Of a stretch of DNA of 64,000 nucleotides, positions 17,422-26,216 are shown piece after piece. Numbering within the stretch: position 1 is the first letter of the stretch; each line of letters opens with the position of its first letter. Where the stretch lies: contig CALUNL010000002.1 in the NCBI GenBank assembly GCA_944322005.1, positions 1 to 64,000 of the forward strand, read 5' to 3'. The position numbers were made by a program, and so were the translations under genes. This stretch comes from an uncultured Alistipes sp. (GTDB lineage Bacteria; Bacteroidota; Bacteroidia; Bacteroidales; Rikenellaceae). The notes beneath the pieces are model-generated. The model ran no database searches. It had not been told where the DNA came from and saw only the letters and a program-made list of their open reading frames with translations.

Positions 17422-18150
17422 ATGGAACAGAATATTACCCAAAACGCCGAAGGGAGCAAAAGGGAGATGGTGATGAAGATGTTCAACGACATCGCACCGA
17501 CCTACGACAGGCTCAACCATGTGCTCTCCCTCGACATCGACCGTCTCTGGCGCCGCCGCGTGGTACGCATCGTAAGGCGCACGGGGGCCAAGCGCATACT
17601 CGACCTTGCGACCGGCACAGGAGACCTTGCAATAGACATGGCACGCCGCATACGCGGCTGTTCGATATACGGCATGGACATCTCGCACGAGATGCTCGAG
17701 GAGGCGCGGCGCAAGACACGCCGCATAGGGCTCGACGAGCGCATCGTCCTCGAAGAGGGCGACGCCGAACGCATACCGCTGCAGGACGGGAGCGTCGACG
17801 CGGCAACGGTGGCCTTCGGAATCCGCAACTTCGAGAACCCGGAACGGTGCCTTGCCGAACTCATGCGCACAATAAAACCGGGCGGAACGCTCGTTATACT
17901 CGAGTTCTCGAATCCGAGCAACCCGCTCGTCGGATGGTTCTACAGAATCTACTCGCACAAGGTGCTGCCGGCCATAGGCTCGATGGTGTCGCACAACCGC
18001 AAGGCCTATGAATACCTGCCCGCATCGGTCGACGAGTTCCCGGCACCGGACAAGTTCTCGCGGATGCTGGAAGGGGCCGGATTCACGGAGGTGCACCTGC
18101 GCCCGCAAAGTTTCGGAATAGCGCACATTTACACGGCCCGCAGGCCATAA
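17422..18150 (+). CDS. ubiE: Demethylmenaquinone methyltransferase
   Basis: Class I SAM methyltransferase of 242 aa (also called menG) that makes menaquinone from demethylmenaquinone. The N-terminal signature VMKMFNDIAPTYDRLNHVLSL, motif I LDLATGTGDLAI, and the motifs VAFGIRNFENPERCLAE and KPGGTLVILEFSNP are all typical. Together with mqnA in this window it fits menaquinone made by the futalosine pathway, with this enzyme doing the last methylation. Confidence 0.96.
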   Translation: MEQNITQNAEGSKREMVMKMFNDIAPTYDRLNHVLSLDIDRLWRRRVVRIVRRTGAKRILDLATGTGDLAIDMARRIRGCSIYGMDISHEMLEEARRKTRRIGLDERIVLEEGDAERIPLQDGSVDAATVAFGIRNFENPERCLAELMRTIKPGGTLVILEFSNPSNPLVGWFYRIYSHKVLPAIGSMVSHNRKAYEYLPASVDEFPAPDKFSRMLEGAGFTEVHLRPQSFGIAHIYTARRP

Positions 18151-18170
18151 ACATGAGAGGATACAGGAAT

Positions 18171-18665
18171 ATGAAGAGAATCGCAACGGTTGCGGCAATG
18201 GCAGTACTCCTGCTCGCAGGGGGATGCAGCCGCCAGACGATTGAACGCAAGGTGGCCGAGAAGGTCTCCGAGAAGATAAACGTGGAGTCGCTGGAGAGCA
18301 TCTCCGGAGACGGCGACGGATGGGCCGTGAAGCTGCTCGTAAGGAACGACACGGCAAGGGACCTGAAACTGGAGAGCGCGGCGGCCGACATATATTTCAA
18401 CGGCGACAAGACGGCCTCGCTGAAGACGGTCGGGGCGGTCGAACTGCCGAAACGCTACCACGGGACGGTGGAGGTGAAGGTAAGACTGAAAATCATCTCG
18501 CCATTCACGGCATACCGGATGTGGGACTCGCTGCGGAAGGGGCAGTACGAAGGTACCGACGTATCGATTGCCGCCACGGCATCGGCCGGTGACCGCCGGC
18601 GCGAGATAGGCGTGGAGCGCATGCCGCTCAAGGAACTTATGGACAAGGTAGGATACAAGAAATAG
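18171..18665 (+). CDS. LEA-type lipoprotein
   Basis: A lipoprotein of about 164 aa whose signal peptide (MKRIATVAAMAVLLLAGGC) ends in a clear lipobox. The mature part has a WHy/LEA-14-like beta domain (VKLLVRNDTARDLKLESAAADIYF, then ELPKRYHGTVEVKVRLKI), found in Bacteroidetes envelope proteins of unknown role. An alternative in-frame ATG at 18153, 2 bp after the menG stop, adds six residues. I prefer 18171 because GAGAGGA lies upstream at a suitable distance and gives the more compact signal peptide. Confidence 0.8.
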   Translation: MKRIATVAAMAVLLLAGGCSRQTIERKVAEKVSEKINVESLESISGDGDGWAVKLLVRNDTARDLKLESAAADIYFNGDKTASLKTVGAVELPKRYHGTVEVKVRLKIISPFTAYRMWDSLRKGQYEGTDVSIAATASAGDRRREIGVERMPLKELMDKVGYKK

Positions 18666-18668
18666 ACC

Positions 18669-19148
18669 ATGCAAAGACTCGTTTACACGTTCGTCTCCGC
18701 AATCGTCTTCTGCGCATGTGCGCAGGCGCAGAATCTGGAGACATTCAGGCAGCGGCTCGCGGCCCCGGTGCAGATAGACTCGCTGCACACGGCATACGAC
18801 ACGGTCAGGGTGGAGGAGACGGGCGACGCCGCCGATGCCGTGGCCTTCTCGTCGCAGAACATGAAAAAGTCCGCAAACGGATACAGGATCGTCATCTTCA
18901 TGAGCAACTCGCAGAACGCCCGCAACGACGCTTTCGCCGCAAAGGAGTGTTTCGACTCGATATACGTCACCCGCAAAAGCTACATATTCTACGAAAACCC
19001 ATACTATAAGGTGGCTGCAGGAAACTGCCTGTCACAGGAGGAGGCGATAGTGCTTCTGGAACACATCAAAAAGGAGTTCCCGAAGGCATTCGTAATGCGC
19101 GAAACCATCACTCCCGCCGATCTTGTGCATGCGACAGGCGCAAAATGA
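18669..19148 (+). CDS. Secreted SPOR-like domain protein
   Basis: The 159-aa protein has a Sec signal peptide (cleavage near AQA-Q, residue 20). A C-terminal domain (about 70-150) has the layout of Bacteroidetes SPOR-like proteins: YRIVIFMSNSQNARNDA, then an extended strand, YYKVAAGNCLSQEEAIVLLEHIKKEFP and a final valine-rich strand. SPOR domains bind denuded peptidoglycan glycans. It is the last gene of the operon, 3 bp after the LEA-type lipoprotein. Confidence 0.78.
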   Translation: MQRLVYTFVSAIVFCACAQAQNLETFRQRLAAPVQIDSLHTAYDTVRVEETGDAADAVAFSSQNMKKSANGYRIVIFMSNSQNARNDAFAAKECFDSIYVTRKSYIFYENPYYKVAAGNCLSQEEAIVLLEHIKKEFPKAFVMRETITPADLVHATGAK

Positions 19149-19189
19149 CACGGAAAAGCACCCGTTTGGACATAATTTGGCCCAAAATC

Positions 19190-19220
19190 TTGGTTTTTTG
19201 GAAGACAATATCTATTTTTG
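19190..19220 (+). promoter_or_regulatory. Promoter TTG-N20-TATTTTTG
   Basis: TTG (19190-19192), a 20-bp spacer and TATTTTTG (19213-19220). It is followed immediately by the palindrome at 19224-19239, where transcription should begin. Confidence 0.65.
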
Positions 19221-19223
19221 CCG

Positions 19224-19239
19224 CTGAACATATGTTCAG
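19224..19239 (+). promoter_or_regulatory. Perfect 16-bp palindrome CTGAACATATGTTCAG at the transcript start
   Basis: The core GAACATATGTTC has the form GAAC-N4-GTTC, which is the LexA operator of Gram-positive bacteria. Its place at +1 would suit a repressor site or a stabilising 5' RNA hairpin. Which of these is true cannot be told from sequence. Confidence 0.5.
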
Positions 19240-19258
19240 TTTCTAAATTTTCAGTGCT

Positions 19259-19462
19259 ATGAAAAAGATTTTTTCTTTGGTTGTTTTGTTCGCAGCAGTA
19301 GCAATGGTTGGTTGCTGCGGAACCGGTAACAAGAAGGCTGACGAGAAGGCCGCAACCCCTTGCGAGCAGTGCGAAGCTACTCCGGCAGAGTGCCCGGCAG
19401 CAACTGCTGAGGCTCCAGCCGAGGCTCCGGTTGAGGCTCCTGCAGAGGCTCCTGCAAAGTAG
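19259..19462 (+). CDS. Tiny lipoprotein with EAPA repeats
   Basis: The 67-aa precursor has a lipobox MVGC, so Cys19 is lipidated and followed by a second Cys. The mature part is low in complexity: TPCEQCEATPAEC, then tandem Glu-Ala-Pro-Ala/Val units encoded by repeated GAGGCTCC blocks. Codons ending in T are more frequent than in neighbours, which may reflect high expression. A strong promoter and a strong terminator make it a single-gene unit, like the abundant small envelope lipoproteins of other bacteria. The function is unknown. Confidence 0.85.
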   Translation: MKKIFSLVVLFAAVAMVGCCGTGNKKADEKAATPCEQCEATPAECPAATAEAPAEAPVEAPAEAPAK

Positions 19463-19482
19463 TCGAACCCTCGACAGAACAG

Positions 19483-19521
19483 AGATTCGGTTCCCGTATC
19501 GGGAGGCCGAATCTTTTTTTT
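19483..19521 (+). terminator. Rho-independent terminator after the tiny lipoprotein
   Basis: Stem AGATTCGG...CCGAATCT (19483-19490 with 19507-19514) with an inner CCCG/CGGG pairing, followed by a run of T to 19521. Confidence 0.92.
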
Positions 19522-19666
19522 GCATCTATCCGCCCCATGGTTGCCCGGAGCCCACGGAGCACCTCGGAAAGGACTCCGCGCACGGCTCTCCGCAAGGGTC
19601 CGCAACACCGATAAAAAACTTGTGAGAAATGACCGGAAACCGGCCCCGTTTTCGGTGAAAAATACA

Positions 19667-19674
19667 TAACTTTG
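19667..19674 (+). promoter_or_regulatory. -7 promoter motif TAACTTTG directly before rsmH
   Basis: TAnnTTTG match whose last base is only 5 nt before the rsmH ATG (19680). Transcription would start at or next to the start codon, predicting a leaderless mRNA for the cell-wall cluster. Confidence 0.65.
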
Positions 19675-19679
19675 CACCT

Positions 19680-20618
19680 ATGAACGAAACGTCCGCACAA
19701 CCGTACCACATACCCGTGCTGCTCGAAGAGTCGGTCGGCCTGCTCGATGTCAGGCCCGACGGCTGCTACGTCGACCTCACGTTCGGCGGAGGCGGTCACT
19801 CGAGGCGCATTCTCTCGGCCCTCGGGCCGGAGGGGAGGCTGTACGGATTCGACCAGGACAGCGACACGAAGGCCAACATCCCCGACGACGCGAGGTTCTG
19901 CTACGTCGAGAGCAACTTCCGTTTCATGCGCGCGGCACTGCGTTACCGCGGCGTTACGGAGGTCGACGGCATCATAGCCGACCTCGGCGTCTCGTCGCAC
20001 CACTTCGACGAGGCCGGACGCGGGTTCTCCTTCAGGCTCGACGCACCGCTCGACATGCGCATGAACCGCCGCGACGGCATCACCGCCGCCGACGTGGTGA
20101 ACGGCCGCAGCGAGCAGGAGCTGGCAAGAATCCTGTCGGAGTACGGGGAGCTGGAGACGACATGGAAGATAGCCTCGTGCATAGCGAGGGCGAGGGCCGC
20201 AAGCCCGATATCGACCACGGGCGAACTGGTGGAGGCCGTTGCCCCGTGCACGCCGCAGCGCGAGCGGACGAAGTTCCTGTCGAAACTGTTCCAGGCGCTG
20301 CGCATCGAGGTCAACGGAGAGATGGAGGCGCTGAAGATGGCTCTCGAACAGAGCCTCAAGGTGCTGAAGCCCGGAGGAAGGCTGGTGGTGATATCGTACC
20401 ACTCGCTCGAGGACCGCATCGTGAAGAACTTCATGCGCAGCGGGCGCACCGACGGCGGCGAGGCCGAAAAGGACTTTTACGGACGCACAACCTCACCCAT
20501 AGAGCCGGTTACGAGGAAGACCGTGGCACCTTCGGCCGAGGAGATGGAGCGCAACCCGAGATCGAGGTCGGCAAGGCTGCGCGCCGCGCGCAAAACGACA
20601 ACGGAGGAGAGACGATGA
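19680..20618 (+). CDS. rsmH: 16S rRNA (cytosine1402-N4)-methyltransferase
   Basis: The 312-aa RsmH/MraW carries YHIPVLLEESVGLL at the N-terminus, SAM motif TFGGGGHSRRIL, IIADLGVSSHHFDEAGRGFSF, LDMRMNR, ALRIEVNGE and VVISYHSLEDRIVKNF. It opens the dcw cluster; the usual preceding mraZ is absent. Its TGA overlaps the ftsL ATG (ATGA), indicating translational coupling. Confidence 0.97.
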   Translation: MNETSAQPYHIPVLLEESVGLLDVRPDGCYVDLTFGGGGHSRRILSALGPEGRLYGFDQDSDTKANIPDDARFCYVESNFRFMRAALRYRGVTEVDGIIADLGVSSHHFDEAGRGFSFRLDAPLDMRMNRRDGITAADVVNGRSEQELARILSEYGELETTWKIASCIARARAASPISTTGELVEAVAPCTPQRERTKFLSKLFQALRIEVNGEMEALKMALEQSLKVLKPGGRLVVISYHSLEDRIVKNFMRSGRTDGGEAEKDFYGRTTSPIEPVTRKTVAPSAEEMERNPRSRSARLRAARKTTTEERR

Positions 20619-21127
20619 AGGGATACGACGACAGCGAGTTTCTGACCGACTCCCCGGAGGAGATTCGGGAGCGCGAGCAGCAGGAGGAGATAAAGCGGAT
20701 CGTGCGCTCGGAGTTCCGCCGCGTGCAGTCGGGCGAGGCCGACGAGGATATGGCCGAAGACGTGAGGCGCGAACAGCAGGAGCGGGAGGAGGCCGAGAAG
20801 AGGGCTTCGCGCCACAAATGGCTGCGCAGCATCGGGCTGCTGCTTACGGGCGAGATACTCGTCAGGGAGAATGCCGCACGCTTCTACTCTTATGCATCGT
20901 ACATAGCGCTGATGTTCTTCCTGAGCATCGTGACCCTCTTCGCCGGTCTGCGCGTGGAGACGAAATGCAACCGCCTCGAGAGGGAGGTGGAGCTGCTGCA
21001 CGAACGCTCGATACGTTTCAAGGAGCAGCGCTACCAGAAGAGCTCCCACTCGGCCATAGTCGAGGAGCTGGAGCGCAGGGGAATAGAGCTTTACGACCCG
21101 CTCACCCCGACCAACATCATAAAATAA
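20615..21127 (+). CDS. ftsL: FtsL-like divisome protein with long cytoplasmic tail
   Basis: A 170-aa bitopic protein. About 90 highly charged residues (EEIREREQQEEIKRIVRSEF, EQQEREEAEKRASRHK) precede one transmembrane helix (YIALMFFLSIVTLFAGL, about 102-118). A short periplasmic coiled coil follows (KCNRLEREVELLHERSIRFKEQ). Position between rsmH and ftsI and topology identify it as the FtsL equivalent; sequence alone is weak, as usual for FtsL. FtsL recruits and activates FtsW/FtsI. The tail is much longer than the 30-40 residues of E. coli FtsL. Confidence 0.82.
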   Translation: MKGYDDSEFLTDSPEEIREREQQEEIKRIVRSEFRRVQSGEADEDMAEDVRREQQEREEAEKRASRHKWLRSIGLLLTGEILVRENAARFYSYASYIALMFFLSIVTLFAGLRVETKCNRLEREVELLHERSIRFKEQRYQKSSHSAIVEELERRGIELYDPLTPTNIIK

Positions 21128-21133
21128 CGGGAA

Positions 21134-23398
21134 ATGGAGGAGCACAAGCGGAAGATACGGTCCGACATAATGAAGCGCGTGAAGATTCTTTACGGGGTCT
21201 TCGTCATCGTGGCGCTCTGCGTGCTCGTCCGCATAGGCTACGTGCAGTTCGGCAGCCGCGAAACGAGGATAAACGCCGAACGGCTGCACCGCAGGCTCGT
21301 GTTCGTCGACTCGCTCAAGGCCCACCGCGGCTCGATACTGGCCCGCGACGGACGGCCGCTTGCCACGTCGATATTCCGCAAATCCATATATTTCGACTTC
21401 GGCAGCGAGGGCTTCGACAAGCGGGAGGCCTTCCTCGAGAACGCCGACTCGCTCTCCAAGCTGCTCGCACGATACTTCGGCGACAAGAGTGCCAGGGAGT
21501 ACTACAACAAAATGGTCTCCGAGCGCGACCGCTGCTTCAAGGTGAAGTACATGGGCACATGCTCGGTACTGATGTCGCAGGGCAAGCTGGCAAGGTGGTT
21601 CGACCGCATGCGCGGCAAGGAGTACATGGTCGTGAAGCGCTACGACACCACACGCCGGCACAGCTACACGAAGCTCTTCCGCGACGTCGACTTCAACGAG
21701 TGGCAGACATTGAGGGAATACCCCATCCTCGACGAGTCGACGCTCGGGCGCGTGTACCTGACCGAGGTCTTCGACCACCGTGTATACCCGCACGACGAGC
21801 TGGCGCTTCGCACCATAGGCCGCACCGACAAGAAACGCCCGTACGGAATCGAGGAGGCGTACAAGAAGGAGCTGCAGGGGCGCAACGGCTACCAGTGGCT
21901 GCAGTGCATAGCGCCCGGATTCTACAGCCGCGTCGAGGGCGCCGACTTCCGTGAGCCGGAGGACGGTTGCGACGTGGTCACGACGCTCGACGCCGACGTG
22001 CAGGACGTGGCCGACAAGGCGCTGCGCACGCAGATAAGCAAGCAGAACGCCATATGGGGTACGAGCATCGTCATGGAGTGCGCCACGGGCGACATCCTCG
22101 CCATGGCCAACATCGGACGCTCGTCGGACGGCAGGCTCGTCGAGAACCGCAACTACGCCATAGGGCAGCGCATGGAGCCGGGCTCCACATTCAAGCTCGC
22201 GGTGTTGATGGCGCTGCTGGAGGACCGTCACCTGCCGACAAGTACCATATACGACTCCGGCAAGGGCAAGACGGTGGCCGTGGGCAAGTCCAAGGTCAAG
22301 GTGAGGGACTCGCACAACGTCGGCGGCAGGATAGACATGCGCACGGCATTCGCACAGTCGGCCAACGTCTACTTCTCGAAGGCCATCTACGACGCATACA
22401 GCGAGAACCCGCAGGCATATGTCGACTTCCTGCGCTCGCTGCACCTGGACCGTACGGCAGGACTCGAGAGGCTCGGCGAGGTGAAACCGGTGCTTCCGGC
22501 CCCGGGCGACAAGAACTGGTACCGCCACGCCACGCTGGCATACATGGGATACGGCTACGGACTCGAGCTCGCCCCGATACAGACGCTCACGCTCTACAAT
22601 GCCGTGGCCAACGGCGGAAAGATGGTCGCACCGAGGCTCGTGTCGAGGATAATGCGCGGTGACAAGGTCGTCGAGGAGTTCCCGACACAGGTGCTCATCG
22701 ACAAGATATGCTCCGACGCCACGCTCGACACCGTGCGGATGTTCCTCGAGGAGGCGGCGCTCAACGGAACCGGAAAGGAGCTCTTCGGGGAGAAGGAGAG
22801 CCACTTCCGCGTCGGCGCCAAGACCGGAACGGCTACCATATCGCAGGGCGGCGTCAAGTACAGCGACGGATACTACTTCGGCTCGATGGTGGCGTACCTT
22901 CCGGCCGACAAGCCGAAATATACCGTGATGACGGCCATCTACACCAACCGCAAGAACAAGGGACAGATATACGGTGCCAAGCTTGCCGGACCGGTGGTGA
23001 AGCGCATCGCCACATTCCTCTACAACCGCCAGACGAAGTGGACCGGCGAGGAGCTGGACGACAGCCGCGAGTACTACCCTACCGACATCAAGGGCGGCAA
23101 CATAGCCGAAATCCGCCGCGTGGCGTCACGCCTGTCGCCGCGCACCGAATACGACAGCCGCTCGGGCTGGGGACGGGCCGAGACGGAGCCGAACTCGACG
23201 GTGGTGATCTCCTCCGTGGATTCCCACCCGCGCATAATGCCCGACGTAAAGGGCATGGGACTCTCGGACGCGCTGTTCATACTCGAGAACCGCGGGCTGA
23301 AGGTATCGTTCTCGGGAAGCGGAAAGGTGGTATCGCAGAGCATAGCCGCCGGAAAGGAGATAAAACGCGGGGACTATGTCTCCCTGCGGCTCGAATAG
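21134..23398 (+). CDS. ftsI: Penicillin-binding protein 3-like transpeptidase with PASTA domain
   Basis: Septal peptidoglycan cross-linking enzyme of 754 aa. It has a transmembrane helix at 17-35, a dimerisation/pedestal domain, and a transpeptidase domain with catalytic STFK (Ser351), SAN (409-411) and KTG (563-565). One PASTA domain ends the protein (about 695-754, PRIMPDVKGMGLSDALFILE). It starts 6 bp after ftsL and belongs to the same cluster. The PASTA ending is common in Bacteroidetes FtsI and absent from the enterobacterial one. Confidence 0.95.
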   Translation: MEEHKRKIRSDIMKRVKILYGVFVIVALCVLVRIGYVQFGSRETRINAERLHRRLVFVDSLKAHRGSILARDGRPLATSIFRKSIYFDFGSEGFDKREAFLENADSLSKLLARYFGDKSAREYYNKMVSERDRCFKVKYMGTCSVLMSQGKLARWFDRMRGKEYMVVKRYDTTRRHSYTKLFRDVDFNEWQTLREYPILDESTLGRVYLTEVFDHRVYPHDELALRTIGRTDKKRPYGIEEAYKKELQGRNGYQWLQCIAPGFYSRVEGADFREPEDGCDVVTTLDADVQDVADKALRTQISKQNAIWGTSIVMECATGDILAMANIGRSSDGRLVENRNYAIGQRMEPGSTFKLAVLMALLEDRHLPTSTIYDSGKGKTVAVGKSKVKVRDSHNVGGRIDMRTAFAQSANVYFSKAIYDAYSENPQAYVDFLRSLHLDRTAGLERLGEVKPVLPAPGDKNWYRHATLAYMGYGYGLELAPIQTLTLYNAVANGGKMVAPRLVSRIMRGDKVVEEFPTQVLIDKICSDATLDTVRMFLEEAALNGTGKELFGEKESHFRVGAKTGTATISQGGVKYSDGYYFGSMVAYLPADKPKYTVMTAIYTNRKNKGQIYGAKLAGPVVKRIATFLYNRQTKWTGEELDDSREYYPTDIKGGNIAEIRRVASRLSPRTEYDSRSGWGRAETEPNSTVVISSVDSHPRIMPDVKGMGLSDALFILENRGLKVSFSGSGKVVSQSIAAGKEIKRGDYVSLRLE

Positions 23399-23440
23399 AG
23401 ACAAGAACGTACCATAAAGAAGAGGATATAGACAAAAGAT

Positions 23441-24901
23441 ATGAAACTGCTTGAAAATCTGCTCGAAGAGGTGCCGTACGAGGCCCTGTACGGGGATGCC
23501 CGCACGCCGGTCTCGGCACTGGCGCTCGACTCGAGGCAAGTTGCGGCGGGAAGCTGTTTCTTCGCCGTGAAGGGTGCCGCCTCCGACGGGCACGGCTACA
23601 TCGCCGCAGCCGTTGCGGCGGGGGCGTCGGCCGTCGTGTGCGAACACCTGCCGGAGGGGGAGCTCCCGTCGGGATGCACGTTCGTCGTATGTGCCGACAG
23701 CCACAAGGCGCTCGGCCTCATGGCATCGGCATTCCACGACCACCCGAGCCGCCGCATGAAGGTAGTCGGCGTCACCGGCACCAACGGCAAGACCACCGTG
23801 GCGACGCTGCTCTACGACATGGTCCGCGGACTCGGGCACAAGGCGGGACTCATATCTACGGTGACATACCGCATCGACGACCGCACCATCGAGTCGACCC
23901 ACACCACACCCGACCCGATACGCCTCAACGCCATGATGGCGGAGATGGCCGACTGCGGCTGCGGATACTGCTTCATGGAGTGCTCGTCGCACGCCATCGT
24001 GCAGCGGCGCATATACGGCATCCGCTTTGCCGGTGCGCTCTTCACCAACATCACGCACGACCACCTGGACTACCACAAGACATTCGTCGAATATGTCCGT
24101 GCGAAAAAGCTCTTCTTCGACGAACTGCCGTCGGATGCCTTCGCCCTGGTGAACATCGACGACCGCAACGGACCGGTGATGCTCCAGAATACGGCAGCCC
24201 GCAAATACACGCTCTCGATACGCTCGCAGGCCGATTTCAGATGCAAGGTCATCGAGATGCGGACCGACGGCATGGAGCTCAAGATAGGCAACCGCGACGT
24301 GTGGGTGCGCCTCACGGGCCGCTTCAACGCCAGCAACCTGCTGACGGTCTACGGCGCCGCGCGCCTGCTCGGATTCGGCGAGGAGGAGGTGCTGCTCGCG
24401 CTCAGCCGCATGACCCCGGTCGCAGGGCGTCTGGAACGCGTGGAGGCCGGTGACGGGACCACGGCCATCATCGACTACGCACATACGCCCGATGCGCTCG
24501 AGAATGTCCTGCGCACGCTAAACGAACTGCGCGGCAAGGGACAAAAACTGACCGTCGTATGCGGATGCGGCGGCGACCGCGACCGCACCAAGCGCCCCGA
24601 GATGGCGGCCATAGCGGTCAAGGGGGCCGACCTTGCGATATTCACCTCCGACAACCCGCGTTCAGAGAATCCGGACGACATCCTGCGCGACATGGAGGCG
24701 GGTGTTGAGGCCGGCAGCCGCTACCTGAAGATTGCCGACCGCAACGAGGCCATAAAGACCGCCGTGATGCTCTCGTCGCCCGGCGACATAATCCTCATCG
24801 CGGGCAAGGGGCACGAAAACTACCAGATAATCGGCACCGAGAAGCACCACTTCAACGACCGCGAATGCGTCGGGGAATGGTTCTCGCAGTTCGGCAGATA
24901 G
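23441..24901 (+). CDS. murE: UDP-MurNAc-Ala-Glu:meso-diaminopimelate ligase
   Basis: Adds the third residue of the peptidoglycan stem peptide in the cytoplasm. The 486-aa Mur ligase shows LDSRQVAAGSCFFAVKG in the N-terminal domain, the P-loop VTGTNGKTTVATLL, HTTPDP, ECSSHA, the linker VAGRLERVE, and the specificity motif DNPRSENP. This DNPR motif marks diaminopimelate rather than lysine users. It lies 42 bp after ftsI. Confidence 0.96.
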   Translation: MKLLENLLEEVPYEALYGDARTPVSALALDSRQVAAGSCFFAVKGAASDGHGYIAAAVAAGASAVVCEHLPEGELPSGCTFVVCADSHKALGLMASAFHDHPSRRMKVVGVTGTNGKTTVATLLYDMVRGLGHKAGLISTVTYRIDDRTIESTHTTPDPIRLNAMMAEMADCGCGYCFMECSSHAIVQRRIYGIRFAGALFTNITHDHLDYHKTFVEYVRAKKLFFDELPSDAFALVNIDDRNGPVMLQNTAARKYTLSIRSQADFRCKVIEMRTDGMELKIGNRDVWVRLTGRFNASNLLTVYGAARLLGFGEEEVLLALSRMTPVAGRLERVEAGDGTTAIIDYAHTPDALENVLRTLNELRGKGQKLTVVCGCGGDRDRTKRPEMAAIAVKGADLAIFTSDNPRSENPDDILRDMEAGVEAGSRYLKIADRNEAIKTAVMLSSPGDIILIAGKGHENYQIIGTEKHHFNDRECVGEWFSQFGR

Positions 24902-24960
24902 GGACATCCGGTACGGCCGGATAAAGTGAAGCAAAGAAGAAGAAAAGAATATAAACAGAC

Positions 24961-26211
24961 ATGTTCTACTCGCTGTTCAAATACCTCGACAGGGTATACG
25001 ACCTTCCGGGAACGGGAATGTTCCAGTACATCTCGTTCCGTGCGGCAATCGCGGTGATACTCGCACTGCTCATCACAATCATCTTCGGGCGCGGCGTGAT
25101 ACGCGCCCTGCAGCGCCACCAGATTGGCGAACAGATACGCGACCTCGGACTGCAGGGCCAGCTCGAGAAGCGCGGGACACCGACCATGGGCGGCGTGCTG
25201 ATACTGCTCGCGGTGACGGTGCCGATACTGCTCGTGGGCAAGCTCGACAACGTCTACGTGCAGCTGATGCTCGTCTCGACGCTATGGTGCGGCGCGCTCG
25301 GATTCCTGGACGACTACATCAAGGTCTTCCGCCACAACAAGGAGGGGCTCAAGGGCCGTTTCAAGATCGTCGGGCAGGTCGGACTGGGTCTCATCGTCGG
25401 CACGGTGATGTGCTTCTCGCCCGACATCGTGGTCCGCGAGCACGTCTCGGCACCCGTAAGGCAGGAGGTGAACGAATCGGCCACCGGCGAGCGGCAGCTC
25501 ATAACGAGCACGCAGCAGATAAGCGTCGACAACATCGGCGAGAAGACCACAAAGACCACCATACCGTTCGTCAAGAACAACGAGCTGGACTACAGCTGGC
25601 TCGTGGGAGGCAACAAGACGCTCTCGTGGATACTCTACGTCATCGTGGCCATATTCATCGTCACGGCCGTATCCAACGGAGCCAACCTCACGGACGGACT
25701 CGACGGCCTGCTGACGGGGGTCTCGGCTCCGATAATTGCCGTGCTCGGCGCACTCGCCTACCTCTCCGGCCACATCGTCTACGCCGACTACCTCAACATA
25801 ATGTACATTCCCGACAGCGGAGAGCTGGTGGTGTTCGCCGCCGCGATGGTGGGGGCACTCATAGGATTCCTGTGGTACAACTCCTTCCCGGCGCAGATTT
25901 TCATGGGCGACACCGGTTCGCTCGCCATAGGCGGCATCATCGCCGTCTTCGCGCTCTGCATACGCAAGGAGCTGCTGCTGCCGATAATGTGCGGCGTATT
26001 CCTCGCAGAGTCTGTATCGGTGATGGTGCAGGTGGGATACTTCAAATACACCAAACGCAAGTACGGTGAGGGACGCAGGCTGCTGCTGATGTCGCCGCTC
26101 CACCACCACTACCAGAAAAAGGGCATGTTCGAGACCAAAATCGTGACACGCTTCACCATAATATCGCTGCTGCTGGCAGCCATAAGCCTTGTAACCCTCA
26201 AAATACGATAG
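24961..26211 (+). CDS. mraY: Phospho-N-acetylmuramoyl-pentapeptide transferase
   Basis: Makes lipid I at the inner membrane. The 416-aa protein with about ten helices carries [38 protein letters not shown] and [11 protein letters not shown]. The length exceeds the usual 360. A polar insertion of about 55 residues lies between helices (about 160-215, from [17 protein letters not shown] to KNNELDYSW), as in other Bacteroidetes MraY. It lies 59 bp after murE. Confidence 0.96.
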   Translation: MFYSLFKYLDRVYDLPGTGMFQYISFRAAIAVILALLITIIFGRGVIRALQRHQIGEQIRDLGLQGQLEKRGTPTMGGVLILLAVTVPILLVGKLDNVYVQLMLVSTLWCGALGFLDDYIKVFRHNKEGLKGRFKIVGQVGLGLIVGTVMCFSPDIVVREHVSAPVRQEVNESATGERQLITSTQQISVDNIGEKTTKTTIPFVKNNELDYSWLVGGNKTLSWILYVIVAIFIVTAVSNGANLTDGLDGLLTGVSAPIIAVLGALAYLSGHIVYADYLNIMYIPDSGELVVFAAAMVGALIGFLWYNSFPAQIFMGDTGSLAIGGIIAVFALCIRKELLLPIMCGVFLAESVSVMVQVGYFKYTKRKYGEGRRLLLMSPLHHHYQKKGMFETKIVTRFTIISLLLAAISLVTLKIR

Positions 26212-26216
26212 AAGCC

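Noticed and set aside
20477..22804. 775-codon open frame on the minus strand opposite rsmH-ftsL-ftsI
   Set aside because: It spans three well-supported genes on the other strand and shows antisense composition without any domain.
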